This document shows, piece after piece, positions 25,905 to 35,112 of a DNA stretch of 64,000 nucleotides. Each line of letters begins with the position of its first letter. Within the stretch, counting starts at the first letter, position 1. Made by a program: the position numbers and the translations under genes. This DNA comes from Marinagarivorans sp. (GTDB lineage Bacteria > Pseudomonadota > Gammaproteobacteria > Pseudomonadales > Cellvibrionaceae). The notes beneath the pieces were generated by a model that worked only from the letters and a program-made list of their open reading frames with translations, did no database searches and had not been told where the DNA came from. Where the stretch lies: contig JANQJB010000028.1 in NCBI GenBank assembly GCA_028281865.1, positions 45,176 through 109,175 on the forward strand. Direction: 5' to 3'.

Positions 25905-25934
25905 AGAAGGCCCGCTAAGGGCCTTCTTCGGTTT
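25905..25934 (+). terminator. Rho-independent terminator after tkt
   Basis: Stem AGAAGGCCC with GGGCCTTCT around loop GCTAA (25905-25927), followed by a short T-containing stretch. It separates tkt from pgk, which therefore probably has its own promoter in 25935-25977 or depends on read-through. Confidence 0.75.
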
Positions 25935-25977
25935 AAAAAGTTCTATTTTAAATTATTGAGTTTAAAGGGGCCCACAT

Positions 25978-27153
25978 ATGGCAATCAAATTAATGTCCGA
26001 ATTAAATTTAAAGGGGCAACGCGTATTAATCCGCGAGGATTTAAATGTGCCGATAATGGATGGAAAAATCACGTCTGATGTGCGCATACGCGCTGCGTTG
26101 CCAACCATCAAGGCGGCACTTGACGCGCGAGCCAAAGTCATTGTGATGTCCCATTTAGGTCGTCCGACTGAGGGCGAGTACGAAGAACAGTATTCGCTTA
26201 AACCTGTTGCCGCCCATTTGAGCAAACTGCTCGGGCAAGACGTTCCCGTTGTGCGCGATTGGAAAAGCGGTGTTGAAGTCAACGACGGTGAGCTTGTTTT
26301 GCTGGAAAATGTTCGCTTTAACTTGGGTGAAAAATCTGATGACGAAGGCCTAGCGAAAGCCTACGCCAATATTTGTGATATCTATGTAATGGATGCTTTT
26401 GGCACGGCTCACCGTGCGCAAGCGTCAACTCATGGAGTAGCGCGCTTCGCTGAAACTGCCTGCGCAGGACCCTTATTAGCGGCCGAACTGGAGGCCCTCG
26501 AGAAGAGCTTGAGCGACCCTGCCCGTCCAATGGTAGCGATTGTGGGTGGTTCGAAAGTGTCGACCAAATTAACTGTGCTCGACGCGCTTTCAAAAATTGC
26601 TGACATATTAGTGGTCGGCGGTGGTATTTCGAATACCTTTGTGGCATCTACCGGTGCTGAAGTCGGTAACTCACTTTACGAGCAAGACCTAATCCCCGAA
26701 GCCCAGCGTCTGCGTGAGGAGACGGAAGTGGTTTTTGCTCAAGACGTTCGTGTAACAAAGGAGGGTTTTGACGATTGGAATCACAGTTCCGTTACCGAAG
26801 TTCGCAAGCCGGATCAAATTTCAGCGAACGAAGAAATTATCGATTACGGGCCTGAAACGGCGGAAAAAGTCGCTCGAATTATAAAGGACGCTAAAACTAT
26901 TATTTGGAACGGGCCCTGTGGTGTTTTCGAATACGACGCTTTTGCGAAAGGTACTGAAGTAGTGGCGCGTGCGATTGCCGAGAGTGAAGGCTTTTCCATT
27001 GCCGGTGGTGGCGATACGTTGGCGGCGATTGATAAATTCCAGCTCACGGACAAAATCTCGTACATCTCCACAGGCGGCGGTGCGTTTTTGGAATATGTTG
27101 AAGGTAAGACACTGCCGGCAGTTAAAATTTTAGAGGCGCGAGCTGAAAATTAA
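25978..27153 (+). CDS. pgk: Phosphoglycerate kinase
   Basis: 391 residues, matching the usual roughly 387. It transfers phosphate between 1,3-bisphosphoglycerate and ADP in glycolysis. Marks seen: [15 protein letters not shown] (substrate aspartate and asparagine), [40 protein letters not shown] and the C-terminal nucleotide segment [10 protein letters not shown] with [15 protein letters not shown] lies before ATG 25978. In related bacteria epd usually sits between tkt and pgk, and fba follows pgk; both are missing from this spot, and an aldolase is found instead at 47303-48262. Confidence 0.97.
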   Translation: MAIKLMSELNLKGQRVLIREDLNVPIMDGKITSDVRIRAALPTIKAALDARAKVIVMSHLGRPTEGEYEEQYSLKPVAAHLSKLLGQDVPVVRDWKSGVEVNDGELVLLENVRFNLGEKSDDEGLAKAYANICDIYVMDAFGTAHRAQASTHGVARFAETACAGPLLAAELEALEKSLSDPARPMVAIVGGSKVSTKLTVLDALSKIADILVVGGGISNTFVASTGAEVGNSLYEQDLIPEAQRLREETEVVFAQDVRVTKEGFDDWNHSSVTEVRKPDQISANEEIIDYGPETAEKVARIIKDAKTIIWNGPCGVFEYDAFAKGTEVVARAIAESEGFSIAGGGDTLAAIDKFQLTDKISYISTGGGAFLEYVEGKTLPAVKILEARAEN

Positions 27154-27203
27154 AAACTTTTAGCGCTCATAGAATTCGCATTGTTCCGACATTCTCAGTG
27201 TGA

Positions 27204-27273
27204 GTTATCGGCTCGGCAGACCGTCAATGGGACTTATTGATGTGTTTTCTGAACTTAAGGCCGAGCCGATAAC
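27204..27273. repeat. Intergenic inverted repeat, degenerate family member
   Basis: Perfect 14-bp arms GTTATCGGCTCGGC (27204-27217) and its complement (27260-27273) around 42 bases. The interior read on the minus strand (AACACATCAATAAGTCCC then ATTGACGGT) matches the interior of the element at 46034-46141 with an internal hairpin deleted. It sits 50 bp after pgk and may act as a terminator. Confidence 0.65.
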
Positions 27274-27406
27274 GTTGCGAAGGCAATGATCTAGACGAAT
27301 CAAAAATTTCTAATTCTGTGGTAAGCAAACGAGAGCGGTGCACTATCACTTTGCAAAGCCTGAGTTTTAGCAGTAAGCTGCCGGCATCCTAAGGAGTAGC
27401 GCCGGT

Positions 27407-28423
27407 GTGCGTTGCTCAGTTGAGCGGCAGCGAGCAATGTTTAGTCGGCACCATATCGATAGAATAAAAACAAACCTTTCCGAGTTTTCGCTTGACAGCG
27501 TAAGCATTACCACTAATTCGCACTTGCCTGCCTTATATTCCTATCTCGAATTTTACGGATTCTTGCACACCTTGAAGGGAATGCCCGTCGAATATTACAG
27601 CGGCTATCGCCGCCCCAAAGGCAGTGCTTCACGTTGGGGTCGCATTTCTACACATTTTTGGCGGCATGCAAATGCGAAAGGTACAGCGATACTTGTGCAT
27701 GGTTTATTTGACCATGTGGGTTTGTTTCAGCCGCTTATTCGCAAAATCCTACAGGAAAATTTATCAGTTGTTGCAATTGATTTGCCGGGGCATGGCTTGA
27801 GCGATGGCGAACCGACGGTGATCGAGGACTTCTCCAATTATGCTGCAGTGATTGATGATACTCGCGCATTTTTTCGCGATAAAGTTGAAGGGCCGATGGT
27901 GGGTATAGGACAAAGCACCGGCTGTGCAGCGCTAATGAGTAATGTGTTTATTGCCAAGCAGGATGGAGATCCACCGCCATACGACCGCTTAGTGCTTAGC
28001 GCGCCATTGGTGCGGCCGTGCGCTTGGTGGTACGTGAATATCGCCTACGTATTGTTAAGCCCTTTTTTAACAACAACAACTCGACGCTTTACCGAAAACA
28101 CGCACGACGAAGGATTTAATTATTTTTTAAGTTGTTCCGATGTTCTGCAAGCGAGAGCTTTATCCGTGCGTTGGGTAGGTGCATTGCGGCAATGGGTTAA
28201 GGAGTTTTCCTCCCAGCCGGAAATAGAAATACCTTCCCTCGTTATTCAAGGCACAGCCGACAAAGTTGTAGACTGGCGTTGGAATATTGCTCAGATTCAA
28301 ATGCATTTTAAAAATTTAGAGCAAGTTTATATCGAAGGTGGTATGCATCATTTACCAAATGAGCCGCGCCCGTGGAGTGATGCATTTGATGAGGCTTTGC
28401 TAGGTTTTCTGCGTACGGTTTAA
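27407..28423 (+). CDS. Alpha/beta hydrolase, lysophospholipase-like
   Basis: 338 residues. Fold marks: LVHGLFDHVG (oxyanion region), IDLPGHGLSDGE, nucleophile motif GIGQSTGCA (GxSxG type), VIQGTADKVVDW (acid) and GGMHHLPNE (catalytic His). It fits the monoacylglycerol lipase/lysophospholipase group. GTG 27407 is chosen because AAGGAG lies ten bases before it; an ATG at 27437 would give 328 residues without a ribosome site. There is no signal peptide. The gene is alone on its strand, facing the serA group. Its substrate is unknown. Confidence 0.8.
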   Translation: MRCSVERQRAMFSRHHIDRIKTNLSEFSLDSVSITTNSHLPALYSYLEFYGFLHTLKGMPVEYYSGYRRPKGSASRWGRISTHFWRHANAKGTAILVHGLFDHVGLFQPLIRKILQENLSVVAIDLPGHGLSDGEPTVIEDFSNYAAVIDDTRAFFRDKVEGPMVGIGQSTGCAALMSNVFIAKQDGDPPPYDRLVLSAPLVRPCAWWYVNIAYVLLSPFLTTTTRRFTENTHDEGFNYFLSCSDVLQARALSVRWVGALRQWVKEFSSQPEIEIPSLVIQGTADKVVDWRWNIAQIQMHFKNLEQVYIEGGMHHLPNEPRPWSDAFDEALLGFLRTV

Positions 28424-28430
28424 TCTATTA

Positions 28431-28817
28431 TTAATTCTCGCCGGAGTCTTTCGCAGCAGGTGTGCCTTGGTGATAAATCATTTGCCAATTTTCTATTTTT
28501 TTTATCCATAACGAACTTCGATACACGAGCCCTCGGCGGCTTAGGCTTTCATATTTTACTAAGATCGAATTATCCGAAATAACTTCAAAACGAAAATTTT
28601 GCAATTCTATATCGGGTATGTTTTCAGGCGACATTAACCAACTGAGAACATCTTTTTGAGTAATTCTTTTCCCCGACTGACCAATCTCCTCAAATTTGTC
28701 AGCGATTAAACTTGTAAGAGGCGTTTTTACCAGTCCTTGGTCGCGGTTTGCGAGCGCGCGTTCATATAGCTCTAAAGTAGAATAAAGCGCATCGCTTTGT
28801 GAATTAGCAGAGGTCAT
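28431..28817 (-). CDS. DUF4440/NTF2-like protein
   Basis: 128 residues. N-terminal helices ALYSTLELYERALANRD precede strands such as LQNFRFEVISDNSILVKYE and SSLWIKKIENWQMIYHQG, the common pattern of SnoaL/DUF4440 cone-shaped folds. That fold serves as small enzymes, partner proteins or ligand binders, so no function can be assigned. The start overlaps the end of the hotdog thioesterase gene by 14 bases, so it is the last member of the serA-thioesterase-DUF4440 run. Confidence 0.65.
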   Translation of the reverse strand: MTSANSQSDALYSTLELYERALANRDQGLVKTPLTSLIADKFEEIGQSGKRITQKDVLSWLMSPENIPDIELQNFRFEVISDNSILVKYESLSRRGLVYRSSLWIKKIENWQMIYHQGTPAAKDSGEN

Positions 28818-29229
28818 CGATTTCGGGGCAATAGATGGGCTTTAATTTTTCGTTAATGCTCGCCCAGTGAACAATTGCATTGCAAATTGTTTTTTGATCG
28901 CGATCGCGAATAATATCTTGTCTGAATGCGCCGCGAATTTTGGATTTGCGCTCTAAGCTTAAACCAACCCAAAACGTATCCGCGCTCATTAACGGTGTGC
29001 GGTAGTCAATTTCCACACGCGTAACAACCAAATTAATATTGCGTCGGCTGAGTTCTGCAAAGTTTAATCCGCGCGCTGCTAAAAATTCATGGCGAGTATG
29101 TTCAAGATAATTTTGGTAAACACTGTTATTAACAATGCCTTGAATATCACACTCATAATCACGTACTTTAAAATCGAGTGTAAACGCGTAGTTTTCTTTA
29201 GCAATATTTTCTTTCACATTAGCAGACAT
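28804..29229 (-). CDS. Hotdog-fold acyl-CoA thioesterase (YbgC/4HBT-like)
   Basis: 141 residues, the usual size. The active-site region RDYECDIQGIVNNSVYQNYL matches the family pattern in which Asp (here the D of CDIQG) precedes a helix with Asn and Tyr. It should hydrolyse a short acyl-CoA or acyl-carrier thioester in the cytoplasm. Its start codon overlaps the stop of serA by one base, so it is translated with serA. A link with serine biosynthesis is not evident; the pairing may only reflect co-transcription. Confidence 0.8.
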   Translation of the reverse strand: MSANVKENIAKENYAFTLDFKVRDYECDIQGIVNNSVYQNYLEHTRHEFLAARGLNFAELSRRNINLVVTRVEIDYRTPLMSADTFWVGLSLERKSKIRGAFRQDIIRDRDQKTICNAIVHWASINEKLKPIYCPEIDDLC

Positions 29230-30464
29230 TAAAAAAGCACTCGGCAGCGAATCGTCCCTGGAACGGTTTTTAATTCTTGTAGCGCCTGGTCGCTGTACTC
29301 AGCATTGACATCAATGACGACATAGCCAACCCGTTCGTTTGTCTGTAAATATTGGCCGGCAATATTAATATTATTTTTGGCAAATATTTCATTAATCGCT
29401 GTCAAAACCCCAGGTTCGTTGCGATGAACGTGCAATAAACGATGGACATTTTCGTGTGTGGGTAACGCGACTTCAGGAAAATTAACGGAACTGGTTGTGG
29501 TTCCGTTATCGGAGTACTTAATTAATTTTGTTGCAACTTCGACGCCGATATTTTCTTGTGCTTCCATCGTCGATCCGCCAACATGCGGCGTTAAAATGAC
29601 ATTGTCGAACGGACGTAAGGCACTTTTAAATTCTTCTTTATTGCTTTTCGGCTCGACCGGAAAGACATCGATTGCAGCGCCACTTAATTTTTTTTCTTCC
29701 AGCGCTTTTGCCAGCGCATCTATATCGACTACAGTTCCGCGCGAAGCGTTGATTAAAATAGCGCCTTGTTTCATTTGCGCGATCTCTGACGCACCCATTA
29801 GGTTGCGAGTTGATCCGAGTTCCGGTACGTGTAAACTGACGATATCTGATTCGGCTAATAATTGTTGTAGTGTTTTACTTTGAGTCGCGTTCCCTAACGG
29901 TAATTTCGTAATAGCGTCGAAAAAAATAACGCGCATGCCTAGCGATTCGGCCAATACACTTACTTGGCTGCCAATTGCACCATAGCCAACAATGCCCAAT
30001 GTTTTATTGCGAATTTCGTAAGCACCGGAGGCGGACTTTAGCCACTCTCCGCGATGACAGCCTGCATTTTTTTCCGGTATGCCACGCAACAATAAAATTG
30101 CCTCGGCGATAACCAATTCTGCAACACTACGCGTATTGGAAAAAGGCGCATTAAATACGGCAATGCCGTGTTCGCGTGCTGCGTCGAGATCAACTTGGTT
30201 AGTGCCGATACAAAAACAGCCAACGGCCACAAGTTTAGGACAGTGTTCAAATATATCGGCGCTCAGCTGGGTGCGCGAGCGAATACCAACAAAATGCGCG
30301 TCGCTTAGAATTGCAACGAGTTCGTTGCCACTTAGCGCCTGCTTTTGGTAATCGATATTGGAGTAACCCGCAGCGTGAAAACTTTCGACTGCACTTTGAT
30401 GTACTCCCTCTAATAAAACGATTTTAATTTTTTCTTTTTGCAGGGACGTTTTAGTACTTTTCAT
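29229..30464 (-). CDS. serA: D-3-phosphoglycerate dehydrogenase
   Basis: 411 residues, matching E. coli SerA (410). It oxidises 3-phosphoglycerate as the first step of serine synthesis. NAD-binding motif LGIVGYGAIGSQV at about 155, catalytic Arg in NASRGTVVD, Glu in DVFPVEP and His in LTPHVGGSTMEAQ are present. The C-terminal 80 residues form an ACT domain (VHRNEPGVLTAINEIFAKNN) that usually binds serine for feedback inhibition. ATG 30464 is chosen. The next genes on the same strand are a hotdog thioesterase and a DUF4440-like gene. rpiA lies 64 bp upstream on the same strand. Confidence 0.96.
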   Translation of the reverse strand: MKSTKTSLQKEKIKIVLLEGVHQSAVESFHAAGYSNIDYQKQALSGNELVAILSDAHFVGIRSRTQLSADIFEHCPKLVAVGCFCIGTNQVDLDAAREHGIAVFNAPFSNTRSVAELVIAEAILLLRGIPEKNAGCHRGEWLKSASGAYEIRNKTLGIVGYGAIGSQVSVLAESLGMRVIFFDAITKLPLGNATQSKTLQQLLAESDIVSLHVPELGSTRNLMGASEIAQMKQGAILINASRGTVVDIDALAKALEEKKLSGAAIDVFPVEPKSNKEEFKSALRPFDNVILTPHVGGSTMEAQENIGVEVATKLIKYSDNGTTTSSVNFPEVALPTHENVHRLLHVHRNEPGVLTAINEIFAKNNINIAGQYLQTNERVGYVVIDVNAEYSDQALQELKTVPGTIRCRVLF

Positions 30465-30528
30465 ATTTAGTACTTACCATAAAATGTTAGTACTTATCTT
30501 AAAATTCGAATCGTTAATCAAAAGCGCC

Positions 30529-31215
30529 CTAATCTCTGCGCAAATGTTTAACGCCTTCTTCAGACGCAACCATTACGCTGTTAGCTGCGCGCAGTGCAAA
30601 AAGACCATTGGCCACTACACCGGGAATATGGTTGATTTGCTGTTCCAAGCCTGCAGCATCACTGATTTTTAATCCGTGAACGTCGAGTATTTGATTGTGA
30701 TTATCGGTTATTACGTCTTGACGATATATGGCTTCACCACCAAGCTTCGCGAGTTCGCGAATAACGAAGTTACGTGACATAGGAATAATTTCAACCGGTA
30801 GCGGATAGGCGCCGAGTTCGGCAACGCATTTGCTTTCGTCGACAATACAAATAAACTCTTCGGCAGCGGAGGCAATGATTTTTTCGCGCGTTAGCGCCGC
30901 ACCGCCGCCCTTTATCAGTTCTTGATTAGGGTTTGCTTCATCAGCGCCATCGACATAAAAGCCAATTTCTGTAACATGGTTTAAATCGAACACGCTAACT
31001 CCGTGGTGGATTAAGCGTTGCACCGAGGCTTGCGATGCTGCCACGGTGCCAGCAATGGTATTTTTGTACGGCTCAAGTAAATCGATAAAGTGGTTTGTCG
31101 TTGAGCCCGACCCAACGCCGAGCACGGTATCTTTTGAGAGCTTTGGGGCTAGGTATTCCAAGGCCGCTTCGGCGACCTTGCGTTTGAGGCTGTCTTGCAG
31201 GTTAACGGTAGTCAT
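30529..31215 (-). CDS. rpiA: Ribose-5-phosphate isomerase A
   Basis: 228 residues from ATG 31215; an in-frame start five codons earlier has no support. It interconverts ribose 5-phosphate and ribulose 5-phosphate. Family marks are VLGVGSGSTTNHFID, FYVDGADEANPN (active-site aspartates) and LIKGGGAALTREK. Length fits E. coli RpiA (219). It is followed 64 bp downstream by serA on the same strand, and is divergent from ilvA across a 380-bp gap that contains a long inverted repeat. This serA-rpiA-ilvA grouping is common in gammaproteobacteria. Confidence 0.95.
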   Translation of the reverse strand: MTTVNLQDSLKRKVAEAALEYLAPKLSKDTVLGVGSGSTTNHFIDLLEPYKNTIAGTVAASQASVQRLIHHGVSVFDLNHVTEIGFYVDGADEANPNQELIKGGGAALTREKIIASAAEEFICIVDESKCVAELGAYPLPVEIIPMSRNFVIRELAKLGGEAIYRQDVITDNHNQILDVHGLKISDAAGLEQQINHIPGVVANGLFALRAANSVMVASEEGVKHLRRD

Positions 31216-31436
31216 AACACAACAACGCAAATTGACAATGAAAAGGGGCGCTTATTGTAGTTAACCGTGGGCAGAAAGGCATCTCTTTTTATTGTAGGTG
31301 TTAGATGAATTAACTGAGGTGCGGTGACAATCTGTGTTGCATCGCATACCATCGTCTTGCTTGAATAAGCGTAAGTTCTCACCTGCCGCACAGACAGTGT
31401 TATGAGTGCTAAGAAGAACAACTGCTACACTAGCCC

Positions 31437-31549
31437 GCTACGGAGCTCCACCAAGGCTATTTGGGAACGTCGTGAATACATCCCTGTAGACTCCCTCACC
31501 GACATCCTGTCGGTCAGGCTCCCAAATAGCCTTGCTGAAACTCCGTAGC
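31437..31549. repeat. Intergenic inverted repeat, full family member
   Basis: Outer arms GCTACGGAG (31437-31445, 31541-31549) and CAAGGCTATTTGGGA (31452-31466, 31520-31534) enclose a second hairpin ACCGAC-ATCCT-GTCGGT (31498-31514). The core AATACATCCCTGTAG (31475-31489) also occurs, inverted, at 46091-46105. The element lies between the divergent rpiA and ilvA genes, directly upstream of ilvA. Confidence 0.75.
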
Positions 31550-31598
31550 TCAGTGCCAACTTCAGGCATTTATATTTTTGGAAAACAGTAAAAACAAA

Positions 31599-33140
31599 AT
31601 GCCCGAATCCTATATCAAAAGAATTTTATCCGCGCGCATCTATGATCTCGCTGTCGAAACACCGCTTGACCATGCTGAATTATTAAGTGAAAGGCTTGGC
31701 CATAATGTCCTGATCAAACGAGAAGATTTGCAGCCAGTTTTTTCATTTAAAGTGCGCGGCGCCTACAACAAATTGCTTCAACTCAATGAAGAAGAGAAAA
31801 AGCGTGGAGTAATAGCAGCGTCCGCAGGCAACCATGCACAAGGCTTGGCGATGGCCGCGCGTCATTTGGGCGTGCAAGCGACGATAGTGATGCCGCGTAC
31901 TACGCCCGCGATCAAAGCTGAGGCCGTAAAGCGACGCAAGGCAAAGGTGGTACTTGTCGGTGATACATACGATGAGGCCTCGGCTCATGCACAGGCGTTA
32001 ATTGAAAAACACGGCATGGTTTATATTCCGCCGTTTGATGATCGCGATGTTATTGCCGGGCAGGGAACAGTTGCACTGGAGATACTGCGTCAGCATCCAG
32101 GGCCAATACACGCGGTTTTTATTCCTGTGGGAGGTGGAGGTCTAGCGGCAGGAATGGCGGCCTATATCAAATACGTTAGGCCCGAGATTAAGGTGATTGC
32201 CGTGGAGCCTGAGGACGCTGCATGCCTTGCTGTTGCGATGGACAAAGGGCGCAGGGTTACATTGCCAGAAATTGGAATTTTTGCTGATGGCGCCGCCGTC
32301 GCCCAAATTGGCAAGGAGACGTTTCGTGTATTGAGGCAAACCGTCGACGCGGTTGTTACTGTTTCGACCGATGAAATCTGTGCGGGCATAAAAGATATTT
32401 TCGAGGATACTCGCTCAATAGCTGAGCCGGCCGGTGCGCTGGCAGTTGCTGGCCTTAAACGTTATGTAGAAAACCTTGCAACTGAGATTGATCCTCGCGC
32501 TGCGCTAATTGCAGTGCATAGCGGAGCGAATACCAACTTTGATCGCTTGCGATATATCTCCGAGCGAACCGAAATTGGGGAGGGGCGGGAAGCTATTTTG
32601 GCTGTTACCATTCCCGAGCGCCCGGGCAGTTATCGGGAATTTTGTAGCTTATTAGGAAAACGCAGTATCACTGAATTTAACTATCGTTATTCCGGTGAAG
32701 TGCAAGGTAGTGTTAACGACGCACATATTTTTGTTGGATTACAAATTACCCCGGGAGCGGATGATCGTGCTGAGTTAATCCAGTCTCTAGAAGTAAAGGG
32801 GTACAAGGTCGTCGATATGACCGATAACGAAATGGCAAAATTGCATATTCGCCATATGGTTGGAGGGCATGCACCAACGTCCTTGGCAAATGAGCTCGTT
32901 TATCGCTTTGAGTTTCCCGAGCGCCCCGGCGCGCTAACCAACTTTCTCAGTAAGCTGGCGAGTCATTGGAATATCACATTTTTTCACTACCGCAATCACG
33001 GCGCAGCATATGGCCGGGTATTGGTCGGCTTGCAAATGCCCGCTAATGAGAGCCGCTTGCTGGAGCAATCGATGAAAGAGCTGAATTTTCGTTTCTGGGA
33101 TGAGACGGAAAATGACGCTTATCGGTTTTTCTTGGCGTAA
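31599..33140 (+). CDS. ilvA: Biosynthetic threonine ammonia-lyase (dehydratase)
   Basis: 513 residues from ATG 31599, like E. coli IlvA (514); a TTG seven codons upstream is the alternative start. It deaminates threonine to 2-oxobutanoate for isoleucine synthesis. The PLP lysine lies in SFKVRGAYNKL, the phosphate-binding glycine loop is PVGGGGLAAG, and AASAGNHAQGLA is the family motif. Two C-terminal ACT-like regulatory domains (TIPERPGSYREF and FPERPGALTNF) mark the isoleucine-inhibited form. The long inverted repeat just upstream occupies its likely leader. Confidence 0.96.
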   Translation: MPESYIKRILSARIYDLAVETPLDHAELLSERLGHNVLIKREDLQPVFSFKVRGAYNKLLQLNEEEKKRGVIAASAGNHAQGLAMAARHLGVQATIVMPRTTPAIKAEAVKRRKAKVVLVGDTYDEASAHAQALIEKHGMVYIPPFDDRDVIAGQGTVALEILRQHPGPIHAVFIPVGGGGLAAGMAAYIKYVRPEIKVIAVEPEDAACLAVAMDKGRRVTLPEIGIFADGAAVAQIGKETFRVLRQTVDAVVTVSTDEICAGIKDIFEDTRSIAEPAGALAVAGLKRYVENLATEIDPRAALIAVHSGANTNFDRLRYISERTEIGEGREAILAVTIPERPGSYREFCSLLGKRSITEFNYRYSGEVQGSVNDAHIFVGLQITPGADDRAELIQSLEVKGYKVVDMTDNEMAKLHIRHMVGGHAPTSLANELVYRFEFPERPGALTNFLSKLASHWNITFFHYRNHGAAYGRVLVGLQMPANESRLLEQSMKELNFRFWDETENDAYRFFLA

Positions 33141-33538
33141 CCCCTATCTTTCCAATTTTTTAGCGCTGAACAAGGGAGTTTTACTGCTGGTTTAAAATTG
33201 GTGTTGAAGAGTATTTTGCACCAAATATTCGCTTTTGATGTTCCGCTACATTTGCTCTTAGGCACTTTTGCTATAGGTGCTTAACAATCGATAATTTATT
33301 CTTTTAAGGTAGTGTAAGTGGTCACTTATCTGCGAAACTGCGTTACTAATCACGCCTGGGAATTTGCGTAACAAGCAATTGCAACTATTATAAAAATAAG
33401 GACATAAATGTTGTTGTCTTCATACAAGAAGGAATGAGATTTGCCTAGTGGACTTGGTTCCGGTAACACGAAGTGTTTTATGTGTCAGGGATAATCTTAT
33501 GAATTGTATTCTTGTGTTGTTATTTGGATGTAGAAATT
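33141..33538. other. Intergenic region, about 400 bp
   Basis: It lies between ilvA and a small plus-strand gene. No frame, strong hairpin or repeat was recognised. Confidence 0.4.
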
Positions 33539-33688
33539 ATGAAGAAAGATGTACTTGGCATAGCCGCTTTAGTTTTTGTTGTAGGGATGATTTTTAGCAG
33601 TTTCGATATTAAAGAATTCTTCGTGAAAGAGGCGGAGCCTCCCGCGGAATTTCAACAAGGTTTTGCAGTTAATTATCAACGAAAATAA
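33539..33688 (+). CDS. Small membrane protein, 49 residues
   Basis: The frame ATG 33539 to TAA 33688 encodes an N-terminal MKKDVLGIAALVFVVGMIF, a single hydrophobic helix preceded by lysines, followed by a short acidic and Pro-containing tail. The layout (positive start, one helix, no cysteine) suggests a one-pass inner-membrane protein. It ends 12 bp from the convergent ygfA stop. The ribosome site is weak (GGATG nine bases upstream). Could be a real short gene; no family was recognised. Confidence 0.45.
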   Translation: MKKDVLGIAALVFVVGMIFSSFDIKEFFVKEAEPPAEFQQGFAVNYQRK

Positions 33689-33700
33689 CGCGTATTTTAT

Positions 33701-34288
33701 TTATCTAAAGCGTGTGTGAATCACTCGCTTGTCCGTTACTATCATATCCAATCTTACATCCCATTTCTCCGTTGGTATTTTTTCATTAAATTGACACTCG
33801 TGGGCTACACCAATTAATTTTGTATTGCTATATTTTTTGTTATTTAAGTGTCTATCGTAAAAGCCTCCGCCCATTCCCAAACGGTTGCCCTTATTGTCAA
33901 AGCCAACCAAGGGTAAAAAAATAATATCAAGTTTATCTGCGCTGCGACTGTTAAGTTTTGTTGTGGGTTCTGGAATATTAAAGCGATTAAGGCTTAATCG
34001 AGAATGCCGCGTAAACTCCACAAATTCCATTTTGTTATCGGCGTAAATGCGTGGCAGGTAAACAGTTTTGTTTTTTCGCCAAGCGATTTTTGTCAAAGGC
34101 AGAAGGCTTATTTCGCTGTCACTTGAAAAATAGACAGCAATCGTTTTAGCCTTTATATATAGAGGCAAGCGTAAAATTTTCAACCTTAACGCTAATGCAG
34201 CTTTTTTTTGCTGTGCAGGTGTGAGTGAAGAGCGTCTACGCCGCAGAGCGATGCGCAAAGAATGCCGAGAAGATTTATTGGCGCTCAT
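33701..34288 (-). CDS. ygfA: 5-formyltetrahydrofolate cyclo-ligase
   Basis: 195 residues. It converts 5-formyl-THF to 5,10-methenyl-THF with ATP. Family marks are an N-terminal basic ATP-binding stretch (SLRIALRRRRSSL), FLPLVGFDNKGNRLGMGGGFYDRHL near the C-terminus and a conserved Asp/Tyr pair there. It lies directly downstream of the 6S RNA gene on the same strand, the order zapA-ssrS-ygfA typical of gammaproteobacteria; it is usually co-transcribed with 6S RNA. Confidence 0.93.
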   Translation of the reverse strand: MSANKSSRHSLRIALRRRRSSLTPAQQKKAALALRLKILRLPLYIKAKTIAVYFSSDSEISLLPLTKIAWRKNKTVYLPRIYADNKMEFVEFTRHSRLSLNRFNIPEPTTKLNSRSADKLDIIFLPLVGFDNKGNRLGMGGGFYDRHLNNKKYSNTKLIGVAHECQFNEKIPTEKWDVRLDMIVTDKRVIHTRFR

Positions 34289-34318
34289 TAAGAACAGTGT
34301 AAAAAAACAGGCGAGTTA

Positions 34319-34489
34319 AAATCCGGGAGCCAGAAGACCGTACCTTGAACCCTTCGGGCCAAGGGGGAGGACTCTGTCATGCATTAGGCTTTCCGTACTA
34401 GCGGACGTGCTCACCAACATGTGCGAGAGAACTCCTAAGTAATGCGTATCGGTTCAGGGATGAATCTAATGGCTGTAAACCCCGGACGT
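34319..34489 (-). ncRNA. ssrS: 6S RNA
   Basis: About 171 nt between zapA and ygfA on the same strand, its conserved place. Terminal bases pair (TCCGGG near the 5-prime end with CCCGGA near the 3-prime end), and the interior carries GTTGGTGAGCACGT and the hairpin CCTTGGCCCGAAGGGTTCAAGG, both close to E. coli 6S features. 6S RNA binds sigma-70 RNA polymerase by mimicking an open promoter. The exact ends are estimated from the pairing and the -10 box. Confidence 0.85.
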
Positions 34490-34495
34490 AATCTT

Positions 34496-34501
34496 ATTAT
34501 A
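34496..34501 (-). promoter_or_regulatory. -10 box of 6S RNA promoter
   Basis: TATAAT on the minus strand, seven bases before the estimated 5-prime end of the 6S RNA. No good -35 box was found at the standard distance. Confidence 0.6.
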
Positions 34502-34536
34502 ACAGAGGAAAGAAATCTGGAAAGGTTTTCGAGTAG

Positions 34537-34569
34537 AAAAAAACAAGAACATTGTGTTCTTGTTTTTTT
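34537..34569. terminator. Terminator between zapA and 6S RNA
   Basis: Perfect 14-bp arms AAAAAAACAAGAAC and GTTCTTGTTTTTTT around ATTGT. The T-run on either strand allows use in both directions; the likely user is zapA, which ends at 34601 on the minus strand. Confidence 0.85.
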
Positions 34570-34600
34570 ATTTGACTGACTATTAAGAGAATGAAAAATG

Positions 34601-34891
34601 CTACTCGTCTAGAATAGCGTTAATTTTTTCTGACATCCGCTCAAGAATTTGCAGTTCATCACCTTCGGAAACGGTGCCATTTTTTTTGCTGGTTTGTAGT
34701 TCGTGACACAAATTGAGCGCTGTCATCACCGCTATGCGTTCTTGCCCGACCACTGAGCCCGATCGGCGTATTTTCTGCATGCGCTCATTGAGTTCATGAG
34801 CGGCCAGTAGCAGCTCAGATTTCATCTCCTCGTCCTTACATGCAACTTGATAACTTTTCCCCAAAATGGATATTTCAACTAATTCAGTCAT
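34601..34891 (-). CDS. zapA: Cell division protein ZapA
   Basis: 96 residues from ATG 34891. ZapA binds FtsZ and bundles protofilaments in the division ring. The N-terminal VEISILGKSYQVAC strand, ELLLAAHELNERMQKIR helix and long C-terminal coiled-coil (LQTSKKNGTVSEGDELQILE) fit the family. The start overlaps the stop of the ZapB-like gene by one base (TGATG), so both are translated together. An upstream in-frame start would add six residues and extend into that gene. Confidence 0.92.
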   Translation of the reverse strand: MTELVEISILGKSYQVACKDEEMKSELLLAAHELNERMQKIRRSGSVVGQERIAVMTALNLCHELQTSKKNGTVSEGDELQILERMSEKINAILDE

Positions 34892-35112
34892 CAGCTCTCC
34901 ACTCCACAATCAACTTCGAGTTTGCGCAATTGTGCGATAAGGGACTTGATTTTTTCCCTTGCAGTATCGTTTTTATGCATCATTACCATTTTTTCTGAGG
35001 CCCATTGATGTTCCCGCACACGCAGTTCGCTATTTTCTTGCTCTAGTTCATGAATTCGCTCAATCAACGCGTCCAGTTGCGACTCCATGCGCAATAGTCG
35101 TTTTTCGTTCAT
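34891..35112 (-). CDS. Small coiled-coil protein, ZapB-like (TIGR02449-type)
   Basis: 73 residues, almost entirely a predicted coiled coil (LLRMESQLDALIERIHELEQ and on to KIKSLIAQLRKLEVD). A gene of this kind lies upstream of zapA in pseudomonads and relatives and is treated as a division-associated coiled-coil protein. Direct overlap with zapA supports joint action at the FtsZ ring. It lacks features to prove ZapB identity, so no symbol is given. Confidence 0.8.
   Translation of the reverse strand: MNEKRLLRMESQLDALIERIHELEQENSELRVREHQWASEKMVMMHKNDTAREKIKSLIAQLRKLEVDCGVES

Noticed and set aside
25935..25977. epd gene expected between tkt and pgk
   Set aside because: The 43-bp gap after the terminator is too short; epd is absent here.
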